A stretch of DNA of 64,000 bases, taken from assembly GCF_000214705.1 (NCBI RefSeq), contig NC_015573.1, positions 2,363,001 through 2,427,000 of the forward strand, read 5' to 3'. The position numbers and the translations under genes are program-made. The notes beneath the pieces are model-generated. The model made no database searches and had not been told where the DNA came from. It saw nothing but the letters and a program-made list of their open reading frames with translations. This document shows, one piece after another, positions 46,150 through 54,119 of the stretch. Source of the DNA: Desulfofundulus kuznetsovii DSM 6115 (GTDB taxonomy: Bacteria; Bacillota; Desulfotomaculia; Desulfotomaculales; Desulfovirgulaceae). The first letter of the stretch is position 1. Each line of letters begins with the position of its first letter.

Positions 46150-46452
46150 TTACCACTCATTTGTATCTACCCGCTCGCAGGCGTCCTCTATAGCTCTTTT
46201 CATCAATTCCCCTTCTTCCGGCGGTATAACTCCAGCAAAGCGAAGCAAATCCCTACCGGGCGTTCCCTCGTTAAGAGTATGGAAAGGCAGGCGATTGACC
46301 TCCACTAAGATTTCCTGTTGAATTGGCTTAGTGCCTACTTTAACCACCATCCCTGTTAATCTTAACCGGCACGGAAGCCGGTTCCAACCCTGACAAAGGG
46401 GCCCCGTTAGTGCATGCCTTATTAAGAACTCATTTAGCGAAAGATAAATCAA
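46150..46452 (-). pseudogene. orphan VapB-like antitoxin, probably a remnant
   Basis: The C-terminal 35 residues (GRDLLRFAGVIPPEEGELMK... RVDTNEW) match the typical tail of VapB-type antitoxins in clostridia. The N-terminal half (MIYLSLNEFLIRHALTGPLC...) looks unrelated and has no ribosome site; it starts at a TTG overlapping the stop of the HEPN gene. No PIN toxin follows: the next gene is virD4. I read it as a toxin-less relic, possibly translated by coupling. Confidence 0.5.
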
Positions 46453-46868
46453 TCTTCTGGGGGAAAGTCTTTTATCGTTTTCATGACCAGGGCTTCAATC
46501 TGCTGCAGATATTTCTTCCCGAGTACAAGGTATTCTTGCACTTCCTCTCGTGAAAAATTCTTATCCCTGTAGTCCGCCTCCGCCCTGGCCGTTTGAAGGT
46601 GGTGAAGGAATCTCCCAAGCTCTCTCGGCAGAATCCCCCCTTTTACGTAGACACGGTTAACCTCAGCTATGACTGCAGAGTGTTTGGCGGGGATTTTTGC
46701 TTCAAAGGCAAGGAGGGCGAGACAAGCCCTGTAGAAAGAATAATAGATTCTGTTTATGGCACCCGGATATTTCTTCCCTTTAAAAGCCCATTCAGCCTCG
46801 TCCCAGGCCTCCCAGGCTTTTTCCATTTTCGTGCGTGCAAACTCTTTCTTTAAATCATTATTGTCCAT
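46449..46868 (-). CDS. HEPN-domain protein of a HEPN/MNT toxin-antitoxin pair
   Basis: A 139-residue, mostly helical protein of the UPF0332/HEPN type: AEWAFKGKKYPGAINRIYYS, FYRACLALLAFEAKIPAKHS, ARAEADYRDKNFSREEVQEY. HEPN toxins are often RNases with an Rx4-6H motif; RELGRFLH fits loosely, so activity is open. Its start overlaps the end of the nucleotidyltransferase gene by 11 bases. Confidence 0.8.
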   Translation of the reverse strand: MDNNDLKKEFARTKMEKAWEAWDEAEWAFKGKKYPGAINRIYYSFYRACLALLAFEAKIPAKHSAVIAEVNRVYVKGGILPRELGRFLHHLQTARAEADYRDKNFSREEVQEYLVLGKKYLQQIEALVMKTIKDFPPED

Positions 46869-47193
46869 GGAAAATTATCCCCTCTCGAGTAACGTTGCGG
46901 TAAAAGGGATCAACTTTAAATGAGGGGGAATCGAATTCTTGAATATCGCACGGCAGAGCTATAACCGGAATGTCTTCTCTCATGCTGATTTCAAAGGCTT
47001 CATCTACAATCGTATCGCGGATCTTTTTATCAAGCCTTTCCGTCACCACAAGTACGTCAATATCTGATCCCGGAACGCTGGTTCCCCTTGCCTGGGAGCC
47101 GAATAAAATTATTAATTTCACCGGAACATCTTTTTTCCTGAGGGCTTCCGCGTATGATTTAACGATCTCTACAGCTCGTTTATTAATAGGCAC
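46858..47193 (-). CDS. MNT-domain nucleotidyltransferase antitoxin
   Basis: A 111-residue minimal nucleotidyltransferase with the fold's signature GS-x10-DxD (LFGSQARGTSVPGSDIDVLV). In studied HEPN/MNT pairs the MNT partner neutralises the HEPN toxin by AMPylation. The gene leads the pair. Confidence 0.85.
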   Translation of the reverse strand: MPINKRAVEIVKSYAEALRKKDVPVKLIILFGSQARGTSVPGSDIDVLVVTERLDKKIRDTIVDEAFEISMREDIPVIALPCDIQEFDSPSFKVDPFYRNVTREGIIFHGQ

Positions 47194-47262
47194 GGAATTA
47201 TCACCTGCCGGGGCTTAAACTGTAGTCATACAGGATCTTCCAAAGCTCCAACGTTAAAATAC

Positions 47263-47301
47263 CATACGTATGCATATGAATGCAACCGTATAGTATGTCA
47301 A
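47263..47301 (-). promoter_or_regulatory. possible promoter and palindromic operator of the MNT/HEPN pair
   Basis: On the minus strand a perfect -35 TTGACA (plus 47296-47301) is followed 17 bases on by CATATG, a poor -10. The 10-bp palindrome CATACGTATG (47263-47272) overlaps the expected start area and could bind an autoregulator. Confidence 0.35.
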
Positions 47302-47338
47302 AAAATAAAAATAGCCCGAAGGCTGTATTGGGTTCTGT

Positions 47339-47767
47339 TTACGAAGTTACGTCACCCTGGTACTGGTACGGAACCACTATTTCCAAATCCGGATGCGGGA
47401 CATATTTAAAGTCGTCCGGGTTTCTGGTATATAGCGGCAATCTATAGGCTATGGCGGTGGCCGCTATGTAACAGTCTTCCACGTGGTGGTCACGGTATTC
47501 GGCAGAGTGGCGGGAAAGCAAGCCGGCAATCCGGGCAATCTTTTTGGTGGTTGGTAATATGAGACAGAACTGGGGTAGGATAGTTTGGATACGTTTCTCT
47601 TCTTGTTCGGAGATATAGGGATATTGGAGCACTTCCTTGATTGTGTGACAGGAAATATATCTTTTGATCCGGTTGGAAGTAAGATATTTAAACAATTCGA
47701 TGACCTGCTTGGAATTAAAAGCGTGTTCAGGATTTTTCGGCCTTGATTTACGATATGTCCTGAGCAC
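47339..47767 (-). pseudogene. 5'-truncated PIN-domain toxin
   Basis: The frame from a GTG at 47767 encodes 142 residues. The C-terminal half is a good PIN domain: HHVEDCYIAATAIAYRLPLYTRNPDDFKYV, with the acidic residues expected late in the fold. The N-terminal LDTN strand with the first catalytic Asp is missing, and no ribosome site precedes the GTG. Upstream sequence in the same frame belongs to a different PIN relic and ends in TAA. I call it a fragment. Confidence 0.6.
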
Positions 47768-47779
47768 ATATGTGTTCGG

Positions 47780-48042
47780 TTAAGCCCGCAATATACCATT
47801 GACATCCAAGGGTGGTACTTTATCCCTGGTAATTAAAATCCCTATTTGTGGTTATATGACCATTATCCTACCGGTGACTTAACCTCATGCAGTTGCTGGC
47901 TCCAAAGAAAAGTTATACTTTACCTGGTTATGAGCTAATTCCCAGGTGTTAAATGGTTTTAAATGAACTATCTGGTAAACCGAATGCGTATGGTCCTGAG
48001 CAAGTCTATTATAATATTCGTATCCAACAAAACACCGTCCAT
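47780..48042 (-). pseudogene. degraded vapC (PIN toxin)
   Basis: From an ATG at 48042, five bases past the antitoxin stop, the reading is MDGVLLDTNIIIDLLRTIRI, a perfect PIN/VapC start, but it stops after 24 residues (47968). Near the other end another frame reads GILITRDKVPPLDVNGILRA and stop (47780), which looks like the end of a PIN protein. About 263 bases remain of the usual 390 or so, so the gene is internally deleted and frameshifted. Confidence 0.65.
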
Positions 48043-48047
48043 GGGTA

Positions 48048-48218
48048 TTACCTCTTATCAAAGAAGGAGGTATCTTTATCCTCCCACAACCCAGCTAGCT
48101 TCATAACTGCAGCCATTTCCTTTTTGGCTTTCAACTTTTCAATGGGTGATAATAGCTTTCTACGCCTCTTTTTAAGGAATTCATTTTTTATTCCGTAAAC
48201 AATTTTGACCGATTCCAT
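48048..48218 (-). CDS. small VapB-like antitoxin
   Basis: A 56-residue protein from an ATG with GAGGTG upstream. It is basic at first (IKNEFLKKRRRKLLSPIEKL), then AAVMKLAGLWEDKDTSFFDK, a toxin-binding tail as in many antitoxins. It directly precedes a decayed vapC. It may survive as an orphan antitoxin. The family is inferred from the neighbour. Confidence 0.6.
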   Translation of the reverse strand: MESVKIVYGIKNEFLKKRRRKLLSPIEKLKAKKEMAAVMKLAGLWEDKDTSFFDKR

Positions 48219-48295
48219 GGTTACACCTCGCCTTCTATTGCTGGTGACATCGTCCCTTTAATAAAATTATCTCATGCTACCCCACTGATGTAAAG

Positions 48296-49246
48296 TCACT
48301 TCCCTGTATAAACACTGGTCACTTCCGGCCTGCCGTGGCCCAGAAGCTCCGCCACCTCCAGTTTTGCCGCCCTTTCCGGACTTACCCTGCGGAAGCCGTA
48401 TTTCTCCGGATGCTCCAACCGGCAGGCCAGCTCCTCCCGGGCGTAGGCGTGGCGCAATCCGTGAAAGGTAATCGGCCGGTCGGTGATTTCTTCCCGGTGC
48501 CGTTCGATGAATTTCTGGATGCTTTTGATAACTCTGTGCGTCTTTTCGCCTGGCGCGACGAAGATCTTCTCCCCCCTGGTCCCCCCGCGCTCTTCCAGGA
48601 ACCGCTCCAGTTCCACCTTTAACTCCAGGCGCAGCGGCACCCGGCGCACCCGACCCCCTTTCCCTTTGACCTCCAGTTCTCCATCCTTCAGAGCGTCCCG
48701 GACGTGGCCCACCGTGAGCCTGGTACACTCGTGGATCCTCAGCCCCGCGTGGCGGGCCAGCTTCATGGCCATCACCACGTCCGCACGGCCCAGTTTTTCG
48801 GCCTTCTCCAGCATCCGCCGGTATTCTTCTTCCGTCCAGGCCCTATCTTTGCCGCCGGCCGGGGTCTTTTCGAGCCCCAGCGCCCGGTTATCCGGCAGTT
48901 CATTGCGCGAACCGGTGAAGCGATGGAAAAACCGCACCGCCGCCAGGTCGTTTTTCAGCGTCTTTTCGGATATGCCCTCCTGGCGGCGGTATTCCACGTA
49001 TGCCCGCAGGTGCTTTTCGCCGATGTTGGCGATCTTCTGCAAACGAAATTTTTCCGCGCAGAACCAGAGGAAGTTCTTCATGCTGTCACGATAGCGAAAG
49101 TGGGATTGCTTGGATTTTGAGTGAGCAGTGGCATCGACGGCCTCTCTCCAGATTTTCTCAAATTGTGCCATGAGGTTTTTGTACACGCCCCCTGCCCCTT
49201 TTACGCCTGTAGCTGTTTTTGATTTCTTCACAGAACCTTTTGTCAT
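48296..49246 (-). CDS. tyrosine recombinase
   Basis: About 316 residues from the ATG at 49246. A SAM-like core-binding domain (HFRYRDSMKNFLWFCAEKFR, KNDLAAVRFFHRFTG) is followed by the catalytic domain with Arg in RHAGLRIHECTRLT, HxxR in FHGLRHAYAR, and the late His and Tyr in ELLGHGRPEVTSVYTGK. The Tyr is four residues from the end. It lies inside the element, 6.6 kb from the integrase edge, so it may resolve multimers or move cassettes. Its start overlaps the upstream gene by 89 bases. Confidence 0.88.
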   Translation of the reverse strand: MTKGSVKKSKTATGVKGAGGVYKNLMAQFEKIWREAVDATAHSKSKQSHFRYRDSMKNFLWFCAEKFRLQKIANIGEKHLRAYVEYRRQEGISEKTLKNDLAAVRFFHRFTGSRNELPDNRALGLEKTPAGGKDRAWTEEEYRRMLEKAEKLGRADVVMAMKLARHAGLRIHECTRLTVGHVRDALKDGELEVKGKGGRVRRVPLRLELKVELERFLEERGGTRGEKIFVAPGEKTHRVIKSIQKFIERHREEITDRPITFHGLRHAYAREELACRLEHPEKYGFRRVSPERAAKLEVAELLGHGRPEVTSVYTGK

Positions 49247-49604
49247 CGAGCCTCGCCTCCAGTTCCAGAAGCACCTTATTCTCGGGCATTTCATACTTTC
49301 GCCATGGGATCTGCCGGTGCCACCAGCGAATTACGGAATAATAACGTAGCACAGTCCGTTCACTGCGACCTACTTCTTTAAGGTATTTAGAAAATGCCGC
49401 TACATGGCGGGGCTGAATGTTACGAATATCTTCCGGTCCAAAGCGCTCAGCCAGGAAATGCAGAAATTTTATGTATTTCCGGTACCACTCTATGCGCTTC
49501 TCGTACGAGCCGCCCCTGGCGTAACGAGCAACCCTATCCACAAACTGCCGGCCCAGGCGGTCGAGGATGGGATTTCCGGTATTTTCCCAGGAAACCCGTA
49601 GCAT
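49158..49604 (-). CDS. stand-alone core-binding (SAM-like) domain protein paired with the recombinase
   Basis: A 148-residue protein resembling only the N-terminal DNA-binding domain of tyrosine recombinases: RIEWYRKYIKFLHFLAERFG, IQPRHVAAFSKYLKEVGRSE, RTVLRYYSVIRWWHRQIPWR, with a basic tail (YRRKRGRGRVQKPHG). It overlaps the full-length recombinase gene by 89 bases in another frame. The recombinase already has its own such domain. This may be an accessory DNA-binding partner or a truncated second recombinase. Confidence 0.65.
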   Translation of the reverse strand: MLRVSWENTGNPILDRLGRQFVDRVARYARGGSYEKRIEWYRKYIKFLHFLAERFGPEDIRNIQPRHVAAFSKYLKEVGRSERTVLRYYSVIRWWHRQIPWRKYEMPENKVLLELEARLDDKRFCEEIKNSYRRKRGRGRVQKPHGTI

Positions 49605-49739
49605 TTTATCCCCCCTGATCTAAATTCCCCTTGGAAGCTTTTTTAGCTTAATTGGAAGGTACTTCCTGCTTTAAAAGAAGACAAAAGTAACCCAGAGGTT
49701 TATTTTCCTGAGCTCCCGTCACGTGGGTATATGCCGGAA

Positions 49740-50460
49740 AAAACCTTTTGCAAATGCCCTTCGGGCCTTGCGCTGCGCGGCTTTTTTGTCGCGGGCTGCG
49801 CCCGTCTCAGTGCCCCCTCCGCTTTCGCTCCGGTGGCCTGAGACGGGCTTCCGCCCGTTTTTGCGCTTCGCGGTGCGGGCTTGCGCCCGATTGCGGCTTT
49901 GCCGTGCGGGCTTACGCCCGTTGCCTGCCGCTCCGCGGTTTGCCCGGCGGGCTGCGCCCGGGCTTGCACCCCCGGGGCCCTTGCCCCGTCCGCTGCGGGG
50001 CAACCGCCCCGGGGGTGGTGCCTGTTTTGTTGTCTGCGTGCTCCCGACGGCCGGCTTTCAAAGCCCGCCTCGCACGCCTTTATGAGCTTGTTAAGCATTC
50101 ACTGAGGCCCTATTACCCCACTTATGGGGGCGGCAGGTGCCGCCAGGGCCCATGGTGTGGACCCCATACTCCATATGGAGTGGTTAGTCAGCGATCAATC
50201 GCGTCATAACCGGGGGTCCGGCAACGCCGCTAATTTGCGGCGAGGGAGGAGGGCCGCAAGCCGGCGTCATACCTCCGTTGGTTGATTAAGGTTGGAGCAG
50301 GTGCCGACCCTGCGGCCGGCACCCCTCAACCACGTTCTCGATCCCGGGAGTGTCTGCCTGCACAGCGCCATTCAGCGCATGTGGCAGACAGACCGGGACC
50401 CATTGCGGGCGCCGCCGAAATGCGGCCCCCATTTACCCAGGGGAGGAGACGGGAAATCAT
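49740..50460. ncRNA. gene-free stretch of GC-rich hairpins, possible structured RNA
   Basis: The 896-base gap 49605-50500 has no convincing gene. From 49790 to 49962 small hairpins of the form CGGGC-TTnC/TG-CGCCCG recur five times, beside GTCTCAG...CTGAGAC (49804-49844). From 50104 on, GGCCCT...AGGGCC encloses two inner stems (a three-way junction); then ACTCCATATGGAGT, CGCCGC-TAATTT-GCGGCG, GGTGCCG...CGGCACC inside GGTTG...CAACC, and TGTCTGCC...GGCAGACA follow. The strand is not certain. Frames crossing it give Ala/Arg/Pro-rich low-complexity protein. Confidence 0.4.
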
Positions 50461-50500
50461 GTTCCTTCCCGCCTCCCCGCCATCCGGAGCTGATCTACAT

Positions 50501-50815
50501 CTACACTGCTTCCGCAACGTTACTCTTCTCGCAAACGGCCTCCAGCAGGACCATCACTTGCCATCGTTTGTCTCCCCTGGCCCGCAGGCAGTCGTTGTCG
50601 GAATTGCGGAGCCATTGCCGTACCCACCTGTAGGTCTCACAGCTTGCTACATTTACCGCCCTGCCCAGAATCTCAAGGGCCATCCCGGGTTTTTCATCGA
50701 TGACGTGGCGCGGTATTACTCTGGCGAGAGCATCCGCGTCCTCCGCCTCGATTGCCCTTGCAGCCCGGCGGGCGTAGTGGTCTTTGAGAGCTTCTTCGAG
50801 TTGTATCATTCTCAT
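50501..50815 (-). CDS. uncharacterised element protein
   Basis: A 104-residue helical protein (MRMIQLEEALKDHYARRAAR, LARVIPRHVIDEKPGMALEI, RWVRQWLRNSDNDCLRARGD). The start ATG overlaps the stop of the upstream gene as ATGA, with GGGAGG ten bases upstream; a GTG two codons earlier is possible. No family is recognised. Confidence 0.6.
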   Translation of the reverse strand: MRMIQLEEALKDHYARRAARAIEAEDADALARVIPRHVIDEKPGMALEILGRAVNVASCETYRWVRQWLRNSDNDCLRARGDKRWQVMVLLEAVCEKSNVAEAV

Positions 50816-51171
50816 TGCCACTTATACCTCCCGTATGGTTTTTTCCAGGTCGTGCCGGCCACCCCGTTCTCTTGTTTTCGCCCTAAAATCACATCCAGCG
50901 CAGCGGCGAGGGTGGCTGCATCCACCGGGTTCTCGATCCCGATGTACTGCTGCACGTCCGCCGCAGACCACTTGTCGGCATCCAGGCAGCCGCACCGGTT
51001 GAAGTTGATAACCGCTATTAAATGGCTACCTCCGCCGATACCACCGGACGGCCGGACGGCAATCCACATCTCCGTACCCCGCCCAGTAATCACGTAGTTA
51101 CCCGGTGCTCTGAGCGGGTGTATTTTTACCGGCCATCTGTTATCATGTAAAGATGCCTGTACTTCCATCAT
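50812..51171 (-). CDS. uncharacterised element protein
   Basis: A 119-residue protein, mixed alpha/beta with Gly-rich VRPSGGIGGGSHLIAVINFN and CLDADKWSAADVQQYIGIEN. AGGGGG lies before the ATG. It is in a row of small genes (52560 down to 50501) with tight spacing and is probably co-expressed with them. No family is recognised. Confidence 0.6.
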   Translation of the reverse strand: MMEVQASLHDNRWPVKIHPLRAPGNYVITGRGTEMWIAVRPSGGIGGGSHLIAVINFNRCGCLDADKWSAADVQQYIGIENPVDAATLAAALDVILGRKQENGVAGTTWKKPYGRYKWQ

Positions 51172-51187
51172 TCGTAATTTAACCCCC

Positions 51188-51538
51188 TTAAACTCCCAGG
51201 ATTATATCCCCTTCCGTTTCCCCGGTTTCTTCACCCCACTGACTGCGCGGGGCCAGCAGGGTACCGTTCCAGTTGTAATCTTTTCCGCAGCGGTCGCAGG
51301 TGTTGGTGAAACCGTCGCAGATGACGGTTTCACCGCAGTCGCACCGCACTTCCACATAGCCCGGAATTCGCCTTTTGATATACCTGACAGGATCCGGCAC
51401 TTCCATTGTTCCGCAAATGGGGCACTTTTCGGGAGTGGTCCTTTTCCAGTTACCGGCTCCGCATTTGGGGCATATAACCCCACCACCGATTTGTTCGGTA
51501 ACATATTCAGCCGGAACTCTTTTGATGACTCTTGACAT
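51188..51538 (-). CDS. zinc-ribbon protein
   Basis: About 116 residues from the ATG at 51538 (GAAAGGAG eight bases upstream). Two pairs of CxxC make likely zinc sites: VICPKCGAGNWKRTTPEKCPICG and RCDCGETVICDGFTNTCDRCG. Such proteins bind nucleic acids or partner proteins. It lies eight codons or less from the TOPRIM gene and may be part of the same replication module. Function unknown. Confidence 0.65.
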   Translation of the reverse strand: MSRVIKRVPAEYVTEQIGGGVICPKCGAGNWKRTTPEKCPICGTMEVPDPVRYIKRRIPGYVEVRCDCGETVICDGFTNTCDRCGKDYNWNGTLLAPRSQWGEETGETEGDIILGV

Positions 51539-51555
51539 TCGACCCATCTCCTTTC

Positions 51556-52560
51556 TTATACCCGGACGACCCGCACTTCCATACCGGCCGCCAGGGCGTC
51601 GTCTATGCCTTTTTTATCGCTCCACATTGCCCGGCTAACCGCCAGGCCGTGCTTTTTCAGTTCCACTTTCAGGGTCAAGTATGCTCGTGCCACTTCCGGG
51701 TTACTTTCCACGTCCCGGTCGAAGGCGATTATGACTTCTTTTGCTTCAAGAGCCAGGATAGCCGGTATAGCCGGCCGCCAGGTGGCGGCGCTTAATGCGC
51801 CCACCACGACGGCGCCCAGGTACTTGCAGGCGATGTCCGCTTTCAACGGGCCTTCGGTGATCCATATCCGCCGGTCTTCGACTTTTGCGGGTCTGGCCAC
51901 GTGGGCCGGGGTGCCGCAGGAGCAGCCGCCCCGGCTCTTGTGACCGCTGAACAGCTTATATTTCCCGCCCCGGGCGTCGTCCATGCGGCGCTGCAGGGCC
52001 TGGATCCGGCCCTTTTCGTCCCGCACCGGGATGAAGTATCCCGGCTGCCGGTCGAAGGTCCAGTAGGTGCCGCCTCGCGGCCCCCGGACCTTGTAAAAGC
52101 CGGGGATGCCGGCCAGGTCGTGGCCCATTCGGATCAGGCGCCTGCAGACCGACCATGGGGCTTCGGTTCCGGGGACCGACCGGTAGCCGTTCCTTCTGAT
52201 CTCCCATTCAGTCAGTCCGCGCCGGAGCAGGTCCTCTCTGTGGCGCGGGTGAAGGTAAAGGAGTCGCAGGAAGTCACGGTACACCCGGTCCCGCACTTCC
52301 ACCGGCGCGGTTTGCGCCGCGGTTATTGAGTCGTCTTTCATGAGCGCCGGCAGGTTTACCATGCCCGGTTCCAGCCAGTGGAGGTAGGCTACCTGGCCGT
52401 TGCTCAGGACCACTTCCTTGAACGAGCCCTCGCGCACCCGCATGCAGCTGGCGATGAAGCTGTTGAAACCGCACCAGTCGCCCTTGCCGCAGATGGGGCA
52501 GGGGCGCCAGGGTTTCACCGGAATGAATTTTTCCTCGGGGTAACGGTGTTCCGCCTGCAC
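51556..52560 (-). CDS. zinc-finger/TOPRIM (DUF3854-like) primase-type protein
   Basis: A 334-residue protein from a GTG with GAGGGGGGATC upstream. A zinc-binding start (RPCPICGKGDWCGFNSFIASC) is followed by a linker and a TOPRIM-like domain: RIWITEGPLKADIACKYLGA, with the Glu, and VIIAFDRDVESNPEVARAYL, with the DxD. This is the layout of DUF3854 proteins and plasmid or phage primases. It probably primes replication or transfer of the element. Priming activity is inference. Confidence 0.75.
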   Translation of the reverse strand: MQAEHRYPEEKFIPVKPWRPCPICGKGDWCGFNSFIASCMRVREGSFKEVVLSNGQVAYLHWLEPGMVNLPALMKDDSITAAQTAPVEVRDRVYRDFLRLLYLHPRHREDLLRRGLTEWEIRRNGYRSVPGTEAPWSVCRRLIRMGHDLAGIPGFYKVRGPRGGTYWTFDRQPGYFIPVRDEKGRIQALQRRMDDARGGKYKLFSGHKSRGGCSCGTPAHVARPAKVEDRRIWITEGPLKADIACKYLGAVVVGALSAATWRPAIPAILALEAKEVIIAFDRDVESNPEVARAYLTLKVELKKHGLAVSRAMWSDKKGIDDALAAGMEVRVVRV

Positions 52561-52578
52561 CCCCGATCCCCCCTCTGC

Positions 52579-53019
52579 TTAAATCAATCCCTTTGTTTTC
52601 AGGCTTATAAACTTTCCGTCGCCGATGATGATGTGATCCAGCACCGGGATGCCGACTATTCTCCCGGCCTCGGCCAGGTTTTTTGTGATAGCCATGTCCT
52701 CTTTCGAAGGTTGCGGGTCACCGCTCGGGTGATTGTGTACAAGGACTATGTTGTAACTGTTGGCCAGGATTGCCGCTTTAAAGACCTCCCGGGGGTGGAC
52801 CTGGACGCTGTTCAGCGTGTCCACCGCTACGGTATGGATTGCCGTCGGTTCGTTTTTGGCATTAAGGCATATGACCAGGAAGATCTCCCGGTCGGCGTCT
52901 TCCAGAAAGTCACAAACCAGATCGGCCACATCCTCCGGTCCGGTTATTCTGCGGGCTGCGTAAAATATGCCCGCTTCCTTGACAAGTTTCACCGAAACGA
53001 TATTTACCCGTTTCTTCAT
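52579..53019 (-). CDS. RadC-like JAB-domain protein
   Basis: A 146-residue protein with the JAMM metal motif VLVHNHPSGDPQPSKEDMAI and an upstream Glu in DREIFLVICLNAKNEPTAIH. It lacks the helix-hairpin-helix part of chromosomal RadC, as is common in mobile elements. Its ribosome site lies behind a GC hairpin (53026-53048). Confidence 0.85.
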   Translation of the reverse strand: MKKRVNIVSVKLVKEAGIFYAARRITGPEDVADLVCDFLEDADREIFLVICLNAKNEPTAIHTVAVDTLNSVQVHPREVFKAAILANSYNIVLVHNHPSGDPQPSKEDMAITKNLAEAGRIVGIPVLDHIIIGDGKFISLKTKGLI

Positions 53020-53025
53020 GCTCCC

Positions 53026-53088
53026 GGGGCGGCCGCCGGCGCCGCCCCTTTCACCTCCTCTTCGGGTGATTGGGCGGGCCGGGCCGCC
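53026..53088 (-). promoter_or_regulatory. hairpin-spaced ribosome site before the RadC-like gene
   Basis: In gene direction: imperfect hairpin H2 (53073-53088, GGCGGCCCGGCCCGCC), then the Shine-Dalgarno GAGGAGGTG (53052-53060), then a perfect 8-bp hairpin H1 (GGGGCGGC with GCCGCCCC, 53026-53048), then six bases to the ATG. When H1 folds, the distance from Shine-Dalgarno to ATG is about nine bases; unfolded it is over 30. A second weak GGGAG lies next to the ATG. Confidence 0.55.
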
Positions 53089-53095
53089 TGAAGTT

Positions 53096-53287
53096 CTAAA
53101 TCTCGCAGTCCGCCATCCGCCGTGCCCGGTTCCGGTCTTCCGTCTCCGCCACCAGGCGCAGCAGCCGTATCAAACTTTCGCCACGGCCAATCTCCTCGCG
53201 CAGGGAAGTCTCCCGCACGCTGGACATTGCCACCAGGTAGGTGGTATCTTCACCTGCGTTTCGTGCCTCCCAGATCCGGTATGTCAA
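53096..53287 (-). CDS. small uncharacterised protein
   Basis: A 63-residue protein from a TTG that overlaps the stop of the ArdC-like gene (TTGA), with GAGAGGGGG upstream: LTYRIWEARNAGEDTTYLVA, SLREEIGRGESLIRLLRLVA, EDRNRARRMADCEI. The frame upstream overlaps the ArdC-like gene and is not used. No family is recognised. Confidence 0.5.
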   Translation of the reverse strand: MTYRIWEARNAGEDTTYLVAMSSVRETSLREEIGRGESLIRLLRLVAETEDRNRARRMADCEI

Positions 53288-54114
53288 GCCGCACACCCCC
53301 TCTCTTCCGGGTTGGCGACTTCCCAGATCCTTTCCAGCACTTCCTCGACCTCGCAGAGCACTTTCATTACTAGTTTGAGCGCCTGTTTCGGCTCGCCGCC
53401 GGCGCAGGCTTTGATGTACTGCCACCCGTGCCAGGCATATCCGGTATAGCCGTAGATCTCGCAGAGGGTACAGGCCACTGTCTCGGCGACCACTTCCTGT
53501 ACCGGATCCTGGCCTCCCACCAGCGGGCGGATGGTGTTATGCACCGCGTGCGCCAACTCGTGGAAATACGTTTTGACGTCGTGAGTGTGCAGGTTGATCC
53601 TTTTAAGTCCGGGCTGGAAACTGCCGTAACAGCTGCCATCACCGGGGGCGTATTTGACTTTGATGCCCATCCTGGTCGCTACGTCGAAAAGCGGCGGTAG
53701 TTCCGGAGGGGCATAGTCCACTTCCGGCAGCGGTTCGCCTTCCGTATCCTCCAGGCGGAACACCGGTATAAACCGGAAACCCACAATCACAGGGCGTTCT
53801 TCTTCCCGCTCCTCGCCCGTCTCGGGGTCCTGTATTTTGACCTTCCTGGTTTTGGTCAGCGGAGCGAGGATGTGGAACGCTTTCGCGCCCTTTTTAACGT
53901 GCCGCCCTACTTCTTCCCACTGCCTGTAACCCCTGGCGTCCTCGGTCCCGGCCAGGTACATCAGCAGGCGGTTACCCAGGCTCCATTTGTCAGACGGCCT
54001 TTCATCACCCGCCTGGCGCCGTATCATCGTCCGGGCCACCGCCGGCGGCAGGTTGCCACTTTCGAACATTGACAGCAGCTTTTCAAGCGCTTCGCGCAAT
54101 CTTTCTTCTTTCAT
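53284..54114 (-). CDS. ArdC-like antirestriction/zincin protein
   Basis: A 276-residue protein from the ATG at 54114. The N-terminal ssDNA-binding-like domain (DKWSLGNRLLMYLAGTEDAR, YRQWEEVGRHVKKGAKAFHI) is as in ArdC, and the C-terminal half has a zinc metallopeptidase HExxH (TYFHELAHAVHNTI) with EVVAETVACTLCEIYGY as a likely third ligand. ArdC protects incoming conjugative DNA. It is translated from a hairpin-spaced ribosome site. Confidence 0.82.
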   Translation of the reverse strand: MKEERLREALEKLLSMFESGNLPPAVARTMIRRQAGDERPSDKWSLGNRLLMYLAGTEDARGYRQWEEVGRHVKKGAKAFHILAPLTKTRKVKIQDPETGEEREEERPVIVGFRFIPVFRLEDTEGEPLPEVDYAPPELPPLFDVATRMGIKVKYAPGDGSCYGSFQPGLKRINLHTHDVKTYFHELAHAVHNTIRPLVGGQDPVQEVVAETVACTLCEIYGYTGYAWHGWQYIKACAGGEPKQALKLVMKVLCEVEEVLERIWEVANPEERGCAA

Positions 54115-54119
54115 GATCC

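Noticed and set aside
47780-47820. LDVNGILRA as the missing N-terminus of the PIN toxin at 47339-47767
   Set aside because: The stretch before it reads GILITRDKVPP, which is a PIN C-terminal pattern, and a TAA follows. It belongs to the vapC relic upstream.
47953-48198. 81-residue plus-strand open frame
   Set aside because: Antisense to the antitoxin and decayed vapC, whose reading (MDGVLLDTNIIIDLL) is clearly the biological one.
49700-50098. Open frames on both strands over the GC-rich hairpins
   Set aside because: Products are Ala/Arg/Gly/Pro-rich, low-complexity, without ribosome sites, and several frames are open at once, as expected from GC-rich repeats. The DNA is better explained by hairpins.
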